In this document: in pieces, positions 25,274 through 34,326 of the stretch
How positions within the stretch are numbered: position 1 is the stretch's first letter
Layout of the letters: every line of letters begins with the position of its first letter
Source of the DNA: Cyanobacteria bacterium UBA2855
GTDB taxonomy: Bacteria; Cyanobacteriota; Vampirovibrionia; Gastranaerophilales; Gastranaerophilaceae
DNA: 43,648 nucleotides
Assembly: GCA_002350725.1 (NCBI GenBank)
Contig: DEFJ01000006.1
Location: 1 to 43,648, forward strand
Direction of reading: 5' to 3'
Notes under the pieces: model-generated
Seen by the model: only the letters and a program-made list of their open reading frames with translations
What the model was told of the DNA's origin: nothing
The model's database searches: none
Program-made: the position numbers and the translations under genes

Positions 25274-26779
25274 TTAAAATTTGATTGATGTATCAAATAG
25301 AGTATTTTTATAATATTCTAATGTGTTATCAGGTAGGGTATAAGTTTTTTTTCTGTTTTCTGTCTTTATGAAAACTCCAAAATTTTCTGTATCGAACACA
25401 TTTGTCCATTTAGGTAATTCATTCAGTTTTTCATAGACCGGATAGTATTTTTCTATAATCATAATGTCGGGCGGATATTTTTTCAAAACTTCATCCCAAT
25501 CAGGATTTAGAAGATAAAATTTCTTTAATAAAGGAACCATTTCATCATAGTATACTTCTTCATATCTTCCATCCATAAATATTTTGTTGTGAGGATAAGT
25601 TTTATATGAAACAAAACTTCCTAATCCAAAATTGACAAGGATATTCCCTTTTATATCATTAATCTTTATAAATTCTACTTCTCTATGCGGGTATTGGCTT
25701 GCTCCCAGTGGTAATTCATACTTTTTCATTGATAATCCGATTAATGAAATTAAAATTATTAGGATAAGTGTTAATTTTTCCGTATATTTTGGTAATTTGT
25801 TTTCTATATAGTCAGCAAAATCCTCATAGCAGAACGCTGTTGCTGTAATAACAAAAAATGGTAAAAGCTTGATATGTTGTATAGCGAGAAATAATGTTGT
25901 AAGTATAACGATAAATTTAGCTTTGTCTAAATCTTTCCACAATGAGATTTGAGTAGACATTTTGTGGGTATATATCTTATATCCTTCAAGTCCTATAATT
26001 AAAATCATAAATATTTTGAAAGGAATTTGGTTATACAAGTGCGGCTTAGAAAAAATACCCCACCATTCCGTTATGTCAGGACGTTTCATCGTGTTTGCCA
26101 TAAGTAAAAATTTTATGTAATCAAAACCCCAAGGGTTTATTAATAGAGCCGCGCAGGACAAAATGCCTGCATAAAGATAATGTTTTACCGGCTTTTTATC
26201 CAATATTTCGGATATAGCGTACATTCCAATTAAACCAAGTCCGGCAACAACGCCGCCATGCAGATTATTCCATATTATAGTTAATATTGGTAGCAAGTAT
26301 AGGAGTTTCAAACTTCCTTGTCTTACTTTTTCTAATATGTACAAGAAAATTGTGAAGAATAAAAAACTAAACAGATGACATCTTATAGGACTCCCGAAAT
26401 TTGCTTGTAGCGCAATTATTGGTAAAATCCAAAATAGCATATTATAAAAACTCTTGTCATGTCTTAGTTTTATAATTCTGGTTGTGAAAAATATTATTAA
26501 AAAGAAAATTACTGTTTGAAGAAAGATTAAACTATATCCTCCGAAATGTTTCAAGAAGAAGTAAAAAATAACGCCTGAACCATACTCATGGTCCCACCAA
26601 GTATGAGTTGGGGTGTATGATAAAAAGTCAGTTTTTAATACGGTATGCCCATCTATGACACCCATTCCGGCAATTAATCTTGCCCATAAATCATAGTCGA
26701 AGATTTGGACATTTGCACTTATCATAAAAACAAGCATTAATATTGTTATAAAAAATAAAAACGGATAAAACTTTTTCAT
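25274..26779 (-). CDS. polytopic membrane protein, GT-C glycosyltransferase-like
   Basis: 501 residues from the ATG at 26779 (MKKFYPFLFFITIL), with roughly ten hydrophobic segments up to about residue 355, and a soluble C-terminal part of about 145 residues. The first external loop carries FDYDLWARLIAG and then TDFLSYTP with WWDHEYGSG, the arrangement seen in GT-C membrane glycosyltransferases, where an acidic residue in this loop is catalytic. Donor and acceptor are unknown; a polyprenyl-phosphate sugar would be typical. There is no ribosome-binding site and TATAAT ends 6 nt before the ATG, so the mRNA is probably leaderless. The patatin gene follows in the same operon. Confidence 0.75.
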   Translation of the reverse strand: MKKFYPFLFFITILMLVFMISANVQIFDYDLWARLIAGMGVIDGHTVLKTDFLSYTPTHTWWDHEYGSGVIFYFFLKHFGGYSLIFLQTVIFFLIIFFTTRIIKLRHDKSFYNMLFWILPIIALQANFGSPIRCHLFSFLFFTIFLYILEKVRQGSLKLLYLLPILTIIWNNLHGGVVAGLGLIGMYAISEILDKKPVKHYLYAGILSCAALLINPWGFDYIKFLLMANTMKRPDITEWWGIFSKPHLYNQIPFKIFMILIIGLEGYKIYTHKMSTQISLWKDLDKAKFIVILTTLFLAIQHIKLLPFFVITATAFCYEDFADYIENKLPKYTEKLTLILIILISLIGLSMKKYELPLGASQYPHREVEFIKINDIKGNILVNFGLGSFVSYKTYPHNKIFMDGRYEEVYYDEMVPLLKKFYLLNPDWDEVLKKYPPDIMIIEKYYPVYEKLNELPKWTNVFDTENFGVFIKTENRKKTYTLPDNTLEYYKNTLFDTSIKF

Positions 26780-26785
26780 AGGTAA

Positions 26786-26791
26786 ATTATA
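26786..26791 (-). promoter_or_regulatory. -10 box directly before the GT-C-like gene (leaderless)
   Basis: TATAAT on the minus strand, 6 nt from the ATG. The -35 region is the T-tract of the preceding terminator, a weak match. Confidence 0.4.
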
Positions 26792-26808
26792 CAATAAATA
26801 ATTACTAT

Positions 26809-26838
26809 AAAAAACTCCAAACATATATGTTTGGAGTT
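26809..26838 (-). terminator. terminator of the HEAT-like gene
   Basis: Perfect inverted repeat with 13-base half AACTCCAAACATA (26813-26825 with 26826-26838), followed on the minus strand by six T. Confidence 0.85.
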
Positions 26839-26863
26839 AAAAAACTTATTTATTGCATATAAA

Positions 26864-27148
26864 TTAAGCTGCCATTTCACCTTTAATTTCTCTGATAAGA
26901 TATTCTGCAACCCATTCAAAATCTTTATTATCGTGAGCGGCTCTTTCAAGATATTTAATTGATGCGTTACCAATTCTGATTAATGTCATAGCAACAACAC
27001 CTCTTTTGATACCTCTTACAACTTGCAATTGATCAACCAATTGAGGAACAATTGCGGAACCGCAATTGACTAATGTGTTTTCTAATTCATTTTTAGTCGT
27101 ATTATCTGCATTTTCTAATTTTGTAAGAATTTCATTAACTGTTTCCAT
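26864..27148 (-). CDS. small HEAT-repeat-like protein
   Basis: 94 residues, all helical. The central part (SAIVPQLVDQLQVVRGIKRG, then VVAMTLIRIGNASIKYL) looks like two HEAT helix pairs. No signal peptide or catalytic motif is present, so it is probably a small cytoplasmic protein-binding adaptor, but no partner is evident. The ATG has a clean GGAG site 8 nt upstream and a TATAAT in the leader region (minus strand, 27187-27182). It has its own strong terminator, so it is a single-gene unit. Confidence 0.75.
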   Translation of the reverse strand: METVNEILTKLENADNTTKNELENTLVNCGSAIVPQLVDQLQVVRGIKRGVVAMTLIRIGNASIKYLERAAHDNKDFEWVAEYLIREIKGEMAA

Positions 27149-27317
27149 CTTTAAATCTCCAATATTCTAATCTATGTATACATTATAATGCAAAATTTGC
27201 TTAATATCGGATTTCCTTACATAATCTTTATATCGTATAAAGAAATATAAAAAATCATATTATTTATACTTAATATCTTGTTACATGTCAGCAAAAATTT
27301 TTTATTATGAGATTTAT

Positions 27318-28700
27318 ATGCGTATGCGAGTATCGGGAGTTAATACTGTATTATATAATACAAATATTTTCCGCCAGAAAAGTGGCGAAAATGCAGCTTT
27401 TTTCAGATATCAAAATCTCAAGGGTGCAAGTTTAAGTAGAGATATTTTTCTCGCTGATACTATTGCCTTTGGAATGAAACAACCTGTATCAACTCATAAA
27501 CAATTTAGAAAACTTACGGAAGATCACGTAATACACTGTATATATTGTAAAAAGCCAATGATATATGCAGGTACACTTCAGGATATGTTGAGGCGCGGGG
27601 TATTTAGTGGTTCTATCAAAGATTATGTTGCAGAAACAATGCCATATAGAGAATATATGAAACGTGGTCAGCAGCTGGTATTTGATCAAATTGTAAAGTA
27701 TGCGCAGAAAAGTCCGCAGACCCATCTTGAAGATATTGTTCATTTTCTGTATCAAAACTCCATAAAAAGGTTGGTAAAAACTCAGTCAAAAATTTTCAAG
27801 TTGTTAATTGATGAGTCCAAAAATCTCCCTCCTGATATGCAAGTGCGTTTTCGTAAATTTATGAAAAAACAGCATAAACGTCTGTATGAAATTCCCTATC
27901 AAGAAGATTTTAATGCAGAAAACTATGCTTATAAGATGAATAAAATGATTCAGTCAATTCCGAATCCGGAGTTGAAAGAATATTTGTTGAGAATTACAAC
28001 CCCTATGTACGGTGAAGATTTTAAAAATTTTGATAATATTATTCCTCGCGATGTTGGTTTGCAGATAACTCACAGTAATATAGACAAACTTCATACTGCA
28101 AAAGAATTTAGTGAATATGTTATATATAGAGTTCAAAAAATCGGAGAACGTCTTGACAGACAAGATATAGTTAATCTTTGTAATACTTCCAAAAGAATGA
28201 TGGAAGGAAAACCTGTTGTTATACCGTTTTCAAATAAAGAATTTTTAAGAGATTTGGCAAATGTTGAACTTGCCGAATTAAGACCGAATCCGGTTTATTA
28301 TAACATGCTTGCAATATCAAGAAGACTTCCAAGCTCTAATCGGAGTATGAGCTCTTTTGTTGTAAAGCACAGATACTCTAATTCCGATACCATTGGCTTT
28401 CAATTATTAAAGCCATCTCTTACAACAATAGAACATCAAAAAACAAGAACAAGCGGTGGTAGTGATGCTCTGACAAATTGTGTACTGGCATGTAATGCGG
28501 ATAATTTTGAAAGGGGTTCTATGCCTCAATATGTCTATTTTAGACAATGGAACAAAAAAAATCCTCAAGTATATTTTAATGATGTTATAAAAATATCAAA
28601 AGAAGAAAATTTAATAAGCTCGTCAGATATTGAAGGTCAAGCAAATACGCTTGCGGAACAAGGTCATATAAAAGTCGATATATCAGCGTTAAAGAAGTAA
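27318..28700 (+). CDS. HNH-like protein with split zinc motif, first of a tandem pair
   Basis: 460 residues from the ATG at 27318 (GAGA site 5 nt before); 27285 (no site) and 27324 are alternatives, the last aligning best with leaders of related proteins. The N-terminal ~50 residues end in ADTIAFGMK, similar to leaders on three other proteins here. A zinc knuckle CIYC (Cys74, Cys77) is followed by a ~295-residue helical insertion, then IEHQKTRTSGGSDALTNCVL with Glu372-His373, Cys388, Cys392 and a closing NFERG. These are the parts of an HNH nuclease fold (CxxC, E/DH, N, CxxC, RG) pulled far apart. The second cysteine pair is CxxxC rather than CxxC. Nuclease activity is inferred, not shown. 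The paralogue follows 3 bp later. Confidence 0.7.
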   Translation: MRMRVSGVNTVLYNTNIFRQKSGENAAFFRYQNLKGASLSRDIFLADTIAFGMKQPVSTHKQFRKLTEDHVIHCIYCKKPMIYAGTLQDMLRRGVFSGSIKDYVAETMPYREYMKRGQQLVFDQIVKYAQKSPQTHLEDIVHFLYQNSIKRLVKTQSKIFKLLIDESKNLPPDMQVRFRKFMKKQHKRLYEIPYQEDFNAENYAYKMNKMIQSIPNPELKEYLLRITTPMYGEDFKNFDNIIPRDVGLQITHSNIDKLHTAKEFSEYVIYRVQKIGERLDRQDIVNLCNTSKRMMEGKPVVIPFSNKEFLRDLANVELAELRPNPVYYNMLAISRRLPSSNRSMSSFVVKHRYSNSDTIGFQLLKPSLTTIEHQKTRTSGGSDALTNCVLACNADNFERGSMPQYVYFRQWNKKNPQVYFNDVIKISKEENLISSSDIEGQANTLAEQGHIKVDISALKK

Positions 28701-28703
28701 ATA

Positions 28704-30077
28704 ATGAAAATATTCAGTGATTTCTTAAATTTTAATAATACTCGTATCCGACAAAATGTAGTCGGTGTTCAATTCTGCAATCCTAAAATGTCTAATTTGA
28801 AATTAGCATCTCACTTAGATAAGGATACCGTAACTTTTACAGGGAAAAAAATCCCAAGTATCGTAACGCCCACAATGGAAGACCTGATTAAAAGAACAAA
28901 AGCAATAGATGTTTTAAGATACAATGTTTTGCGTCTTGCAAAGCATGATGTCCCTTGTCCCGTATGCGGCGGACTTATGTTTGATACCGAAAAATCGCTT
29001 GCATTTGATCAAAAACTCCTTCAAAGTAAAAATCCTTCAGATATATTGAAATGTATTGAGGAATATAGTAAATATCTTCATCCTGTTGAGAGAGAAATAT
29101 TTAAGATGATGAAACAAGATAATGTGTATCACGAGAATAGAACTTTGTTTGATATGCTTAAGCGTCGTTTACCCAGAGCTGAAAAAAGAATTGTTCAACA
29201 GCAATCAAAAACATTTTCAAATATCGGACTTTTAAGCAGAAATTTGCCTAAAGAAATGCGATTGAATGTTCAAGATTTACTTAATGATTCCTTTGACAGA
29301 ATTTTAGATCCTCGTGAAACCTCAAGATTCAGCAGGCAAATATTTATATATAAATTGAAAAATACTCTTATTCCCGAGTCTGAAAAAAATAGACTGAGAG
29401 AAAAATTTGAAAAAGAATTTCTTAGCAAGCATAGTCGTATTGAAGAAAATTTTGAAAAGAACCTTATTGATTTTATTGAGACCAAATTGAAGGTGGCAAT
29501 ATCTCTTTGGAAGGTTTATACTCCGACACAAATGGCAATATTAAAAGAAGCTTATAAACTGTCAAAAGCAGATAATAATGTGGATGCGTTTATTGTAAAA
29601 TATGCAAAACGTGATTACAAAGGTGCAAATCCTGATTACAAAATTGCAACACGAATGCTAAATAATTCTCTTGCAACAGTAGAGCATGTTGTGGCTCAAT
29701 CTAAACGTGGCGCAACCGAACCTAAAAATTTAAGTCTTGAGTGTGCTGCTTGTAACAACGGCAGGGGAAATAATCCTATTCTTAAGCAGATTGAAGATAA
29801 CCCAAATATGCCTTTTAATTATAGACGTTTTATGAAAAGGTTATGTGAATTGCATTTGCAAAATATTGTGGAAAAAAGTTATATTACCCAGCTGAATAAG
29901 ACTTACAATAAGCAATCATGCGGGATTTTAGATGCAGATTTATCTGTAATGAATAAGCGTGGCAAAAAAAATAAACCTCAATATTCTCAAACAGGTATAA
30001 CTCCGACAAAAGCCGAACGAAGACAAGCTCGAAAATTAAAGCTAAAACAAAAATCAAATAAAAATAAGAAATTATAA
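28704..30077 (+). CDS. HNH-like protein with split zinc motif, second of a tandem pair
   Basis: 457 residues, paralogous to the preceding gene. The leader ends in DTVTFTGKK (Phe45); zinc knuckle CPVC at Cys85 and Cys88; a ~240-residue lysine-rich helical insertion; then VEHVVAQSKRGATEPKNLSL with Glu327-His328, and CAAC (Cys347, Cys350) followed by NNGRGN. This second half is a textbook HNH nuclease C-terminal half. The last 60 residues are extremely basic (many K and R), suitable for nucleic-acid binding. There is no hydrophobic signal peptide. The gene starts 3 bp after its paralogue and clearly shares its transcript. It could be a DNase, a nicking enzyme or an exported effector; nothing in the window decides. 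Confidence 0.75.
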   Translation: MKIFSDFLNFNNTRIRQNVVGVQFCNPKMSNLKLASHLDKDTVTFTGKKIPSIVTPTMEDLIKRTKAIDVLRYNVLRLAKHDVPCPVCGGLMFDTEKSLAFDQKLLQSKNPSDILKCIEEYSKYLHPVEREIFKMMKQDNVYHENRTLFDMLKRRLPRAEKRIVQQQSKTFSNIGLLSRNLPKEMRLNVQDLLNDSFDRILDPRETSRFSRQIFIYKLKNTLIPESEKNRLREKFEKEFLSKHSRIEENFEKNLIDFIETKLKVAISLWKVYTPTQMAILKEAYKLSKADNNVDAFIVKYAKRDYKGANPDYKIATRMLNNSLATVEHVVAQSKRGATEPKNLSLECAACNNGRGNNPILKQIEDNPNMPFNYRRFMKRLCELHLQNIVEKSYITQLNKTYNKQSCGILDADLSVMNKRGKKNKPQYSQTGITPTKAERRQARKLKLKQKSNKNKKL

Positions 30078-30084
30078 TATTCTA

Positions 30085-30381
30085 TTAAAAATGCATATCA
30101 AATTGAGGAGGCATACCATTTACTTTTTCATCCTCCAATCTCATAGCAGAGCCGATTGTAAAGTTTTGAGCAAACATCTTATTTAATTCAAAGTTAATGT
30201 TTCCGTTAAAGACTTCTTCGTTTTCTTCCAAGAAGTTAAATAAAGGTTCAACAGGAGATGCGACAATATTTGATATTGTTCCTTCAGCCAACTTCATAGT
30301 GTGTTCCCCGATTTCGGGTACTTTAATATTGAAGCCAAACGGTTTGTATGGTCTGTTAAATGATGCTCCTGTTTCTGTCAC
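30085..30381 (-). CDS. small acidic protein, unknown
   Basis: 98 residues from a GTG at 30381 that has AGGGAT about 8 nt upstream. No recognised domain; acidic overall, with segments NIKVPEIGEHTMKL and LFNFLEENEEVFNGNINFEL, and a proline/methionine-rich tail (GMPPQFDMHF). No signal peptide or membrane segment. It lies 95 bp downstream of the small membrane protein and pyrG on the same strand, so it may belong to their transcript, and is convergent with the HNH-like pair (7 bp apart). Confidence 0.6.
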   Translation of the reverse strand: MTETGASFNRPYKPFGFNIKVPEIGEHTMKLAEGTISNIVASPVEPLFNFLEENEEVFNGNINFELNKMFAQNFTIGSAMRLEDEKVNGMPPQFDMHF

Positions 30382-30476
30382 TGTCTATCCCTGCTCTTTC
30401 ATTTGTTTTATATACACCCTTATAATCGGCATATTTTTATGAAAGTTTAGGGTTTTAAATAAAATTTTTACAAATA

Positions 30477-30794
30477 TTAATATTTAAAGGCATGCAAAAT
30501 TAGGGAAATAATATACCACGCTAATATTGTACCGGAAGCTTGCCAAAATCTAACAGTTTTTGCTTTTTTGTACCCGTGAATTATAAACATTGTACTACCG
30601 ATAACTGCGGCTAAACCCAATAGCAAAACAGGTGTAAATTCAAATCCGTCAAAATATATAAAAATTGGCGTTATACATAAAAAAGCTACAAATGCTGTTG
30701 CTAAATCTGCAATTGCTCCTGAGATATGGTGAATGTAAAAATTTTTTTTGTTACTTAATGCAAAATTTCTCATTTGTGTTTTTTTGTTATTCAT
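30477..30794 (-). CDS. small three-helix membrane protein, downstream of pyrG
   Basis: 105 residues with hydrophobic segments at about 25-47, 52-73 and 84-102, preceded by a basic N-terminus (NNKKTQMRNFALSNKKN). No family recognised. The ATG is 1 bp beyond the pyrG stop, so the gene is certainly in the pyrG operon and probably translated by coupling. Confidence 0.7.
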   Translation of the reverse strand: MNNKKTQMRNFALSNKKNFYIHHISGAIADLATAFVAFLCITPIFIYFDGFEFTPVLLLGLAAVIGSTMFIIHGYKKAKTVRFWQASGTILAWYIISLILHAFKY

Positions 30795-30795
30795 A

Positions 30796-32400
30796 CTATA
30801 TTCTCACTTTCAATGCTGCTTTTATTAAACCTTTAAATAGCGGATGAGGTCTTTCCGGTCTGGATTTGAATTCGGGATGGAATTGAGAGGCTACAAACCA
30901 TTTGAGTTTCGGAAGCTCTACTATTTCAGCCAGCATCCCATCCGGTGACATTCCGGAGAAAACTAATCCTGCATCGCTCAGTTGTTTGATATATTCATTG
31001 TTAACTTCATATCTGTGTCGGTGTCTTTCTGAGATAACATCTTTACCATATGCTTTGTGGGCTATTGAACCTTTCTTTAGTACACAATCATAAGCTCCTA
31101 ATCTCATTGTACCTCCGTACCCTTGTACATTCTTTTGTTCAAGCATTAAATCTATTACAGGGTGGGTCGGATGTTCATCAAATTCTTTAGAATTAGCATC
31201 TTTTAAGCCTAATACGTTTCTTGCGTATTCTATTACTGCACACTGCATACCTAAGCATAACCCTAAAAACGGCAGATCATGTTCCCTTGCGTACCTTATG
31301 ACATTGAGTTTCCCTTCAATCCCTCTTACTCCAAAACCGCCGGGAACGACTACTGCCTGTGCATCTTTCAATAATTCCTTGCAATTTTTGAAATCAATAC
31401 AATCTTCTGAATTAATCCATTTAATTTCTATTTTTACATCGTTTTCATATCCGGCATGTTTTAGAGATTCTACAACCGAAATGTATGCATCTGACAATTT
31501 AGTATATTTCCCTGCAATAGCAACGGTAATAGTTCCTTTTGGATTTTTTATATGCTCCACAAGTTTTTTCCAATTTCTTAAATCCGGTTCTTTATCCGGT
31601 ACTTGCAATGCTTTTAAGACAACTCCTGCCATATTTTGTTCTTCCATTGCTAATGGTACTTCATAAATACTTTTCATATCTCTGCATTCAAGCACAGCTT
31701 CTTTTGATACAGAACAAAATAGTGCAAGTTTTTCTTTCTCTGTTTTTGGAATAGCTCTTGACGTACGGCATACAAGAATTTCCGGTTGTATACCATAACT
31801 TCTTAGCACATTTACGCTATGTTGTGACGGTTTAGTCTTTAATTCTCCCGATGTGGGCAGATATGGGAGCAATGTACAATGGATTGATACGGCATTTCCT
31901 ATTCCGACCTCAGCTTTAAACTGTCTTATAGCTTCTATAAATGGTAAGCTCTCAATGTCCCCGATTGTTCCGCCAATTTCAATAAGCTGAAAATCCGGAG
32001 AAAATTGTTTTGTAGCCCCAAGAATTCTTGATTTTATTTCGTTTGTGATATGCGGAATTACCTGAACTGTAGCTCCCAGGTAGTCACCACGTCTTTCTTT
32101 TTCAATAACGTGTTGGTAAACGCTGCCTGATGTTACGTTGTTGTACTTGCCAAGATTTGTATCGGTAAATCTTTCGTAGTGCCCTAAATCTAAATCTGTT
32201 TCAGCTCCGTCATCAGTTACAAAAACTTCGCCATGCTGAAACGGACTCATTGTCCCCGGGTCAACATTAATATAAGGATCAAATTTTTGGTTAATTACAG
32301 AAAATCCTCTTGCTCTTAGTAGTTTACCTAAAGATGCCGCAACGATACCTTTTCCAAGAGAACTAACTACGCCGCCTGTTATAAAAATATATTTTGTCAT
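30796..32400 (-). CDS. pyrG: CTP synthase
   Basis: 534 residues, standard length. The N-terminal amidoligase domain begins with TGGVVSSLGKGI (P-loop) and includes the EIGGTIGDIESLPF block. The C-terminal class I glutamine amidotransferase has the nucleophile in FLGLCLGMQ and the His/Glu pair in SQFHPEF. It makes CTP from UTP, ATP and glutamine. The ATG has a GGAG site. gatC is 46 bp upstream on the same strand and a small membrane protein follows directly, so an operon is likely. Confidence 0.98.
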   Translation of the reverse strand: MTKYIFITGGVVSSLGKGIVAASLGKLLRARGFSVINQKFDPYINVDPGTMSPFQHGEVFVTDDGAETDLDLGHYERFTDTNLGKYNNVTSGSVYQHVIEKERRGDYLGATVQVIPHITNEIKSRILGATKQFSPDFQLIEIGGTIGDIESLPFIEAIRQFKAEVGIGNAVSIHCTLLPYLPTSGELKTKPSQHSVNVLRSYGIQPEILVCRTSRAIPKTEKEKLALFCSVSKEAVLECRDMKSIYEVPLAMEEQNMAGVVLKALQVPDKEPDLRNWKKLVEHIKNPKGTITVAIAGKYTKLSDAYISVVESLKHAGYENDVKIEIKWINSEDCIDFKNCKELLKDAQAVVVPGGFGVRGIEGKLNVIRYAREHDLPFLGLCLGMQCAVIEYARNVLGLKDANSKEFDEHPTHPVIDLMLEQKNVQGYGGTMRLGAYDCVLKKGSIAHKAYGKDVISERHRHRYEVNNEYIKQLSDAGLVFSGMSPDGMLAEIVELPKLKWFVASQFHPEFKSRPERPHPLFKGLIKAALKVRI

Positions 32401-32446
32401 TATTTACTCCAACATATCAAACATAATATACTAATAATTTATTGAA

Positions 32447-32728
32447 TTATCCGATTTTTGGGACTTTAAAGAAGCCGTTTTCTTCTTCAGGCGCGTTTGC
32501 CATTAATTCTTCTTTTGTTTGTTCGTAAACAACTTTGTCTTCTCTCATTACGTTCACAAAATCTATAACTTGTGTCATAGGTTTAACATTTGATGTATCA
32601 ACTTCATTCATTTGATCAACGTATTTTAATACATCTCCGAGTTGTTTTGTATAAAGTTCTTTTTCTTCTTCTGTTAATTCTAATCTCGCTAGTTTTGCAA
32701 CGTGTTCAACATCTTTTATTGTAATCAT
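32447..32728 (-). CDS. gatC: aspartyl/glutamyl-tRNA amidotransferase subunit C
   Basis: 93 residues from the ATG at 32728 (GGAGAG site 9 nt upstream; the in-frame TTG at 32743 overlaps that site and is rejected). The pattern VEHVAKLARLELTEEEKELY, YVDQMNEVDTSNV and the C-terminal FFKVPKIG is typical. GatC stabilises GatA-GatB, which amidates Glu-tRNA(Gln) and Asp-tRNA(Asn). gatA and gatB are not adjacent here, an arrangement common in cyanobacteria. pyrG follows 46 bp downstream. Confidence 0.93.
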   Translation of the reverse strand: MITIKDVEHVAKLARLELTEEEKELYTKQLGDVLKYVDQMNEVDTSNVKPMTQVIDFVNVMREDKVVYEQTKEELMANAPEEENGFFKVPKIG

Positions 32729-32802
32729 TCCGTATCTCTCCAATCAACTGTAAACTAACATGGATATTATCACAAAATAAAAATTTTTTAAACCTGTATA
32801 GC

Positions 32803-33825
32803 CTAAATTGTAAAGGTGATGTTGTTCGCAAGCAGTAGTATTATTCCGGAAATTGCTAATGCAGGACCAAATGGAAGGTAGGTTCTGTTCTCTTCGTTTT
32901 TTATACCTTTAAGAGTATAATAGCAGGCTATTGTACCAAATGCCAACAACGGAATTATTGCACATATCAAATATATCATTTTTGTTGGTATTAAGTTTTT
33001 GTGTTGGGCGATAAAAAATATTCCTGCATATAAGAGGAAACAAAGTAAAGAAATAGGAGCTTGCCAATTTCTTAATTCAAATTGCTTTTTTATAAATATT
33101 GGCAGAGTAAAAGTTATTTGCAAAATTACGGCAGCAATAATAATTAAAATAATATTCTGCCATCCAAAAACGGCACCGAGTCCTGCAGCGATATATGTAT
33201 CTCCTTCCCCAAAGGCTCTGCTGCCGGCTATTAGATATCCTAATCTTGCAGCGATTTCCATAATAATTGCACCTAATATTAGCCCTAAAAGCGATTCTGT
33301 TATTGGCGTTGAAAAAGCCCATTGTGCGGTCAGATGAAAACCTGATATGGAATCTATTTTGTCATATACATCAAAGCCTGTCAGTAACAGATTGTATATT
33401 AAGCCTAGCGCAATCAAAAAATATGTATGCGAATCAAATACGATTTGCTTTTTTATGTCTGTAACAGTTAGTACAAGCAAAATAGATGCTACAGCAAACC
33501 CAAATAATGTATGCGGATATAATCCGTATTTGCAAAACACAGCAACGAATAAACATCCTGTAATAAATTCTATTATCGGATACTGTATACTAATTTTTTC
33601 GTGGCAAAAACCGCATTTACCTTTTAAAATGATATATGAAAGAATTGGGATGTTATGCCACCATTTTAGTTTATTCCCACAGTTCGGACATTTTGACGGC
33701 GGAAGGACTATAGATTCTCCGCTAAAGGCTCTTAGTATAACCACATTCAAAAAGCTTCCTATTACTGTTCCTAATATAAAAACAAAAACTAATATCAGCG
33801 TTAATAAAATTGCTAATGTAATCAT
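32803..33825 (-). CDS. pilD: type IV prepilin peptidase / N-methyltransferase
   Basis: 340 residues, polytopic. The N-terminal methyltransferase domain has the zinc pairs CPNC (Cys46, Cys49) and CGFC (Cys71, Cys74), and the peptidase catalytic aspartates are Asp123 (VTDIKKQ) and Asp209 in GEGD. It cleaves and N-methylates type IV prepilins at the inner membrane, complementing pilT at 18926. The ATG has a strong AAGAGGAG site. It is 74 bp upstream of gatC on the same strand. Confidence 0.94.
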   Translation of the reverse strand: MITLAILLTLILVFVFILGTVIGSFLNVVILRAFSGESIVLPPSKCPNCGNKLKWWHNIPILSYIILKGKCGFCHEKISIQYPIIEFITGCLFVAVFCKYGLYPHTLFGFAVASILLVLTVTDIKKQIVFDSHTYFLIALGLIYNLLLTGFDVYDKIDSISGFHLTAQWAFSTPITESLLGLILGAIIMEIAARLGYLIAGSRAFGEGDTYIAAGLGAVFGWQNIILIIIAAVILQITFTLPIFIKKQFELRNWQAPISLLCFLLYAGIFFIAQHKNLIPTKMIYLICAIIPLLAFGTIACYYTLKGIKNEENRTYLPFGPALAISGIILLLANNITFTI

Positions 33826-33973
33826 ATTTCTCCTCTTATTTTTCTATATAATTTTATCATGTTATGTGATTAACTTCTAAATTTTAAATTAAATTAATAA
33901 ATTTCATATTTTATAAAAATCAACATATCGGATGATGGAAGTTTACATAATTTAATATTAAATAAAATATATA

Positions 33974-33995
33974 TGACATAAAAATTTTTGTCATT
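33974..33995. promoter_or_regulatory. inverted repeat upstream of the 79-residue gene
   Basis: ATGACA (33974-33979) and TGTCAT (33990-33995) separated by 10 bp, immediately upstream of a possible -10 (TATATT, 34002-34007) that lacks a proper -35. A regulator-binding site is plausible. The rest of the 202-bp gap to the prepilin peptidase is AT-rich with nothing else clear. Confidence 0.35.
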
Positions 33996-34027
33996 AAAAA
34001 TATATTGTAGCAAGTAGAGGTATCGTT

Positions 34028-34267
34028 ATGGCAAGTGTTGTTAGTTTATTAACTCAGATGTTTTCTCCGGCAAGTGTGCAAACAGCAACGCCGGTTATTA
34101 GTAAGCCGTCAAATCCGTATGGAAATAACCCATTTGTGAATTATAACGGGTATCAGTATGAAAGCGGTACTTATGCAAAGAATAAACCTGTAAAGGGCGG
34201 GTATTTTGCAGGATATTATAACGGGAAGCAAAATATCGTAGGAAGAAGACTTTTCGTTGAAGTGTAA
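34028..34267 (+). CDS. 79-residue protein, unknown
   Basis: Small protein with a short hydrophobic N-terminus (SVVSLLTQMF) and a Tyr/Gly/Asn-rich remainder (YNGYQYESGTYAKNK, GGYFAGYYNGKQN) ending in RRLFVEV. No family recognised. The evidence for a real gene is a good AGAGG site at the right distance, an inverted repeat and possible -10 upstream, and a perfect terminator 28 bp after the stop. The Gly/Tyr richness recalls adhesive or surface peptides, but no cleavable signal is convincing. Confidence 0.65.
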   Translation: MASVVSLLTQMFSPASVQTATPVISKPSNPYGNNPFVNYNGYQYESGTYAKNKPVKGGYFAGYYNGKQNIVGRRLFVEV

Positions 34268-34294
34268 CGATAGAAAATGAAACAAAGAGGAGAG

Positions 34295-34324
34295 AACCTG
34301 ATGTATAATCATCAGGTTTTTTCT
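34295..34324 (+). terminator. terminator of the 79-residue gene
   Basis: A 9-bp stem AACCTGATG/CATCAGGTT (34295-34303 with 34310-34318), 6-nt loop, then a T-run. Confidence 0.9.
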
Positions 34325-34326
34325 TT

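Noticed and set aside
31298..31666. Plus-strand frame of 122 codons inside pyrG
   Set aside because: Antisense shadow of a strongly conserved gene.
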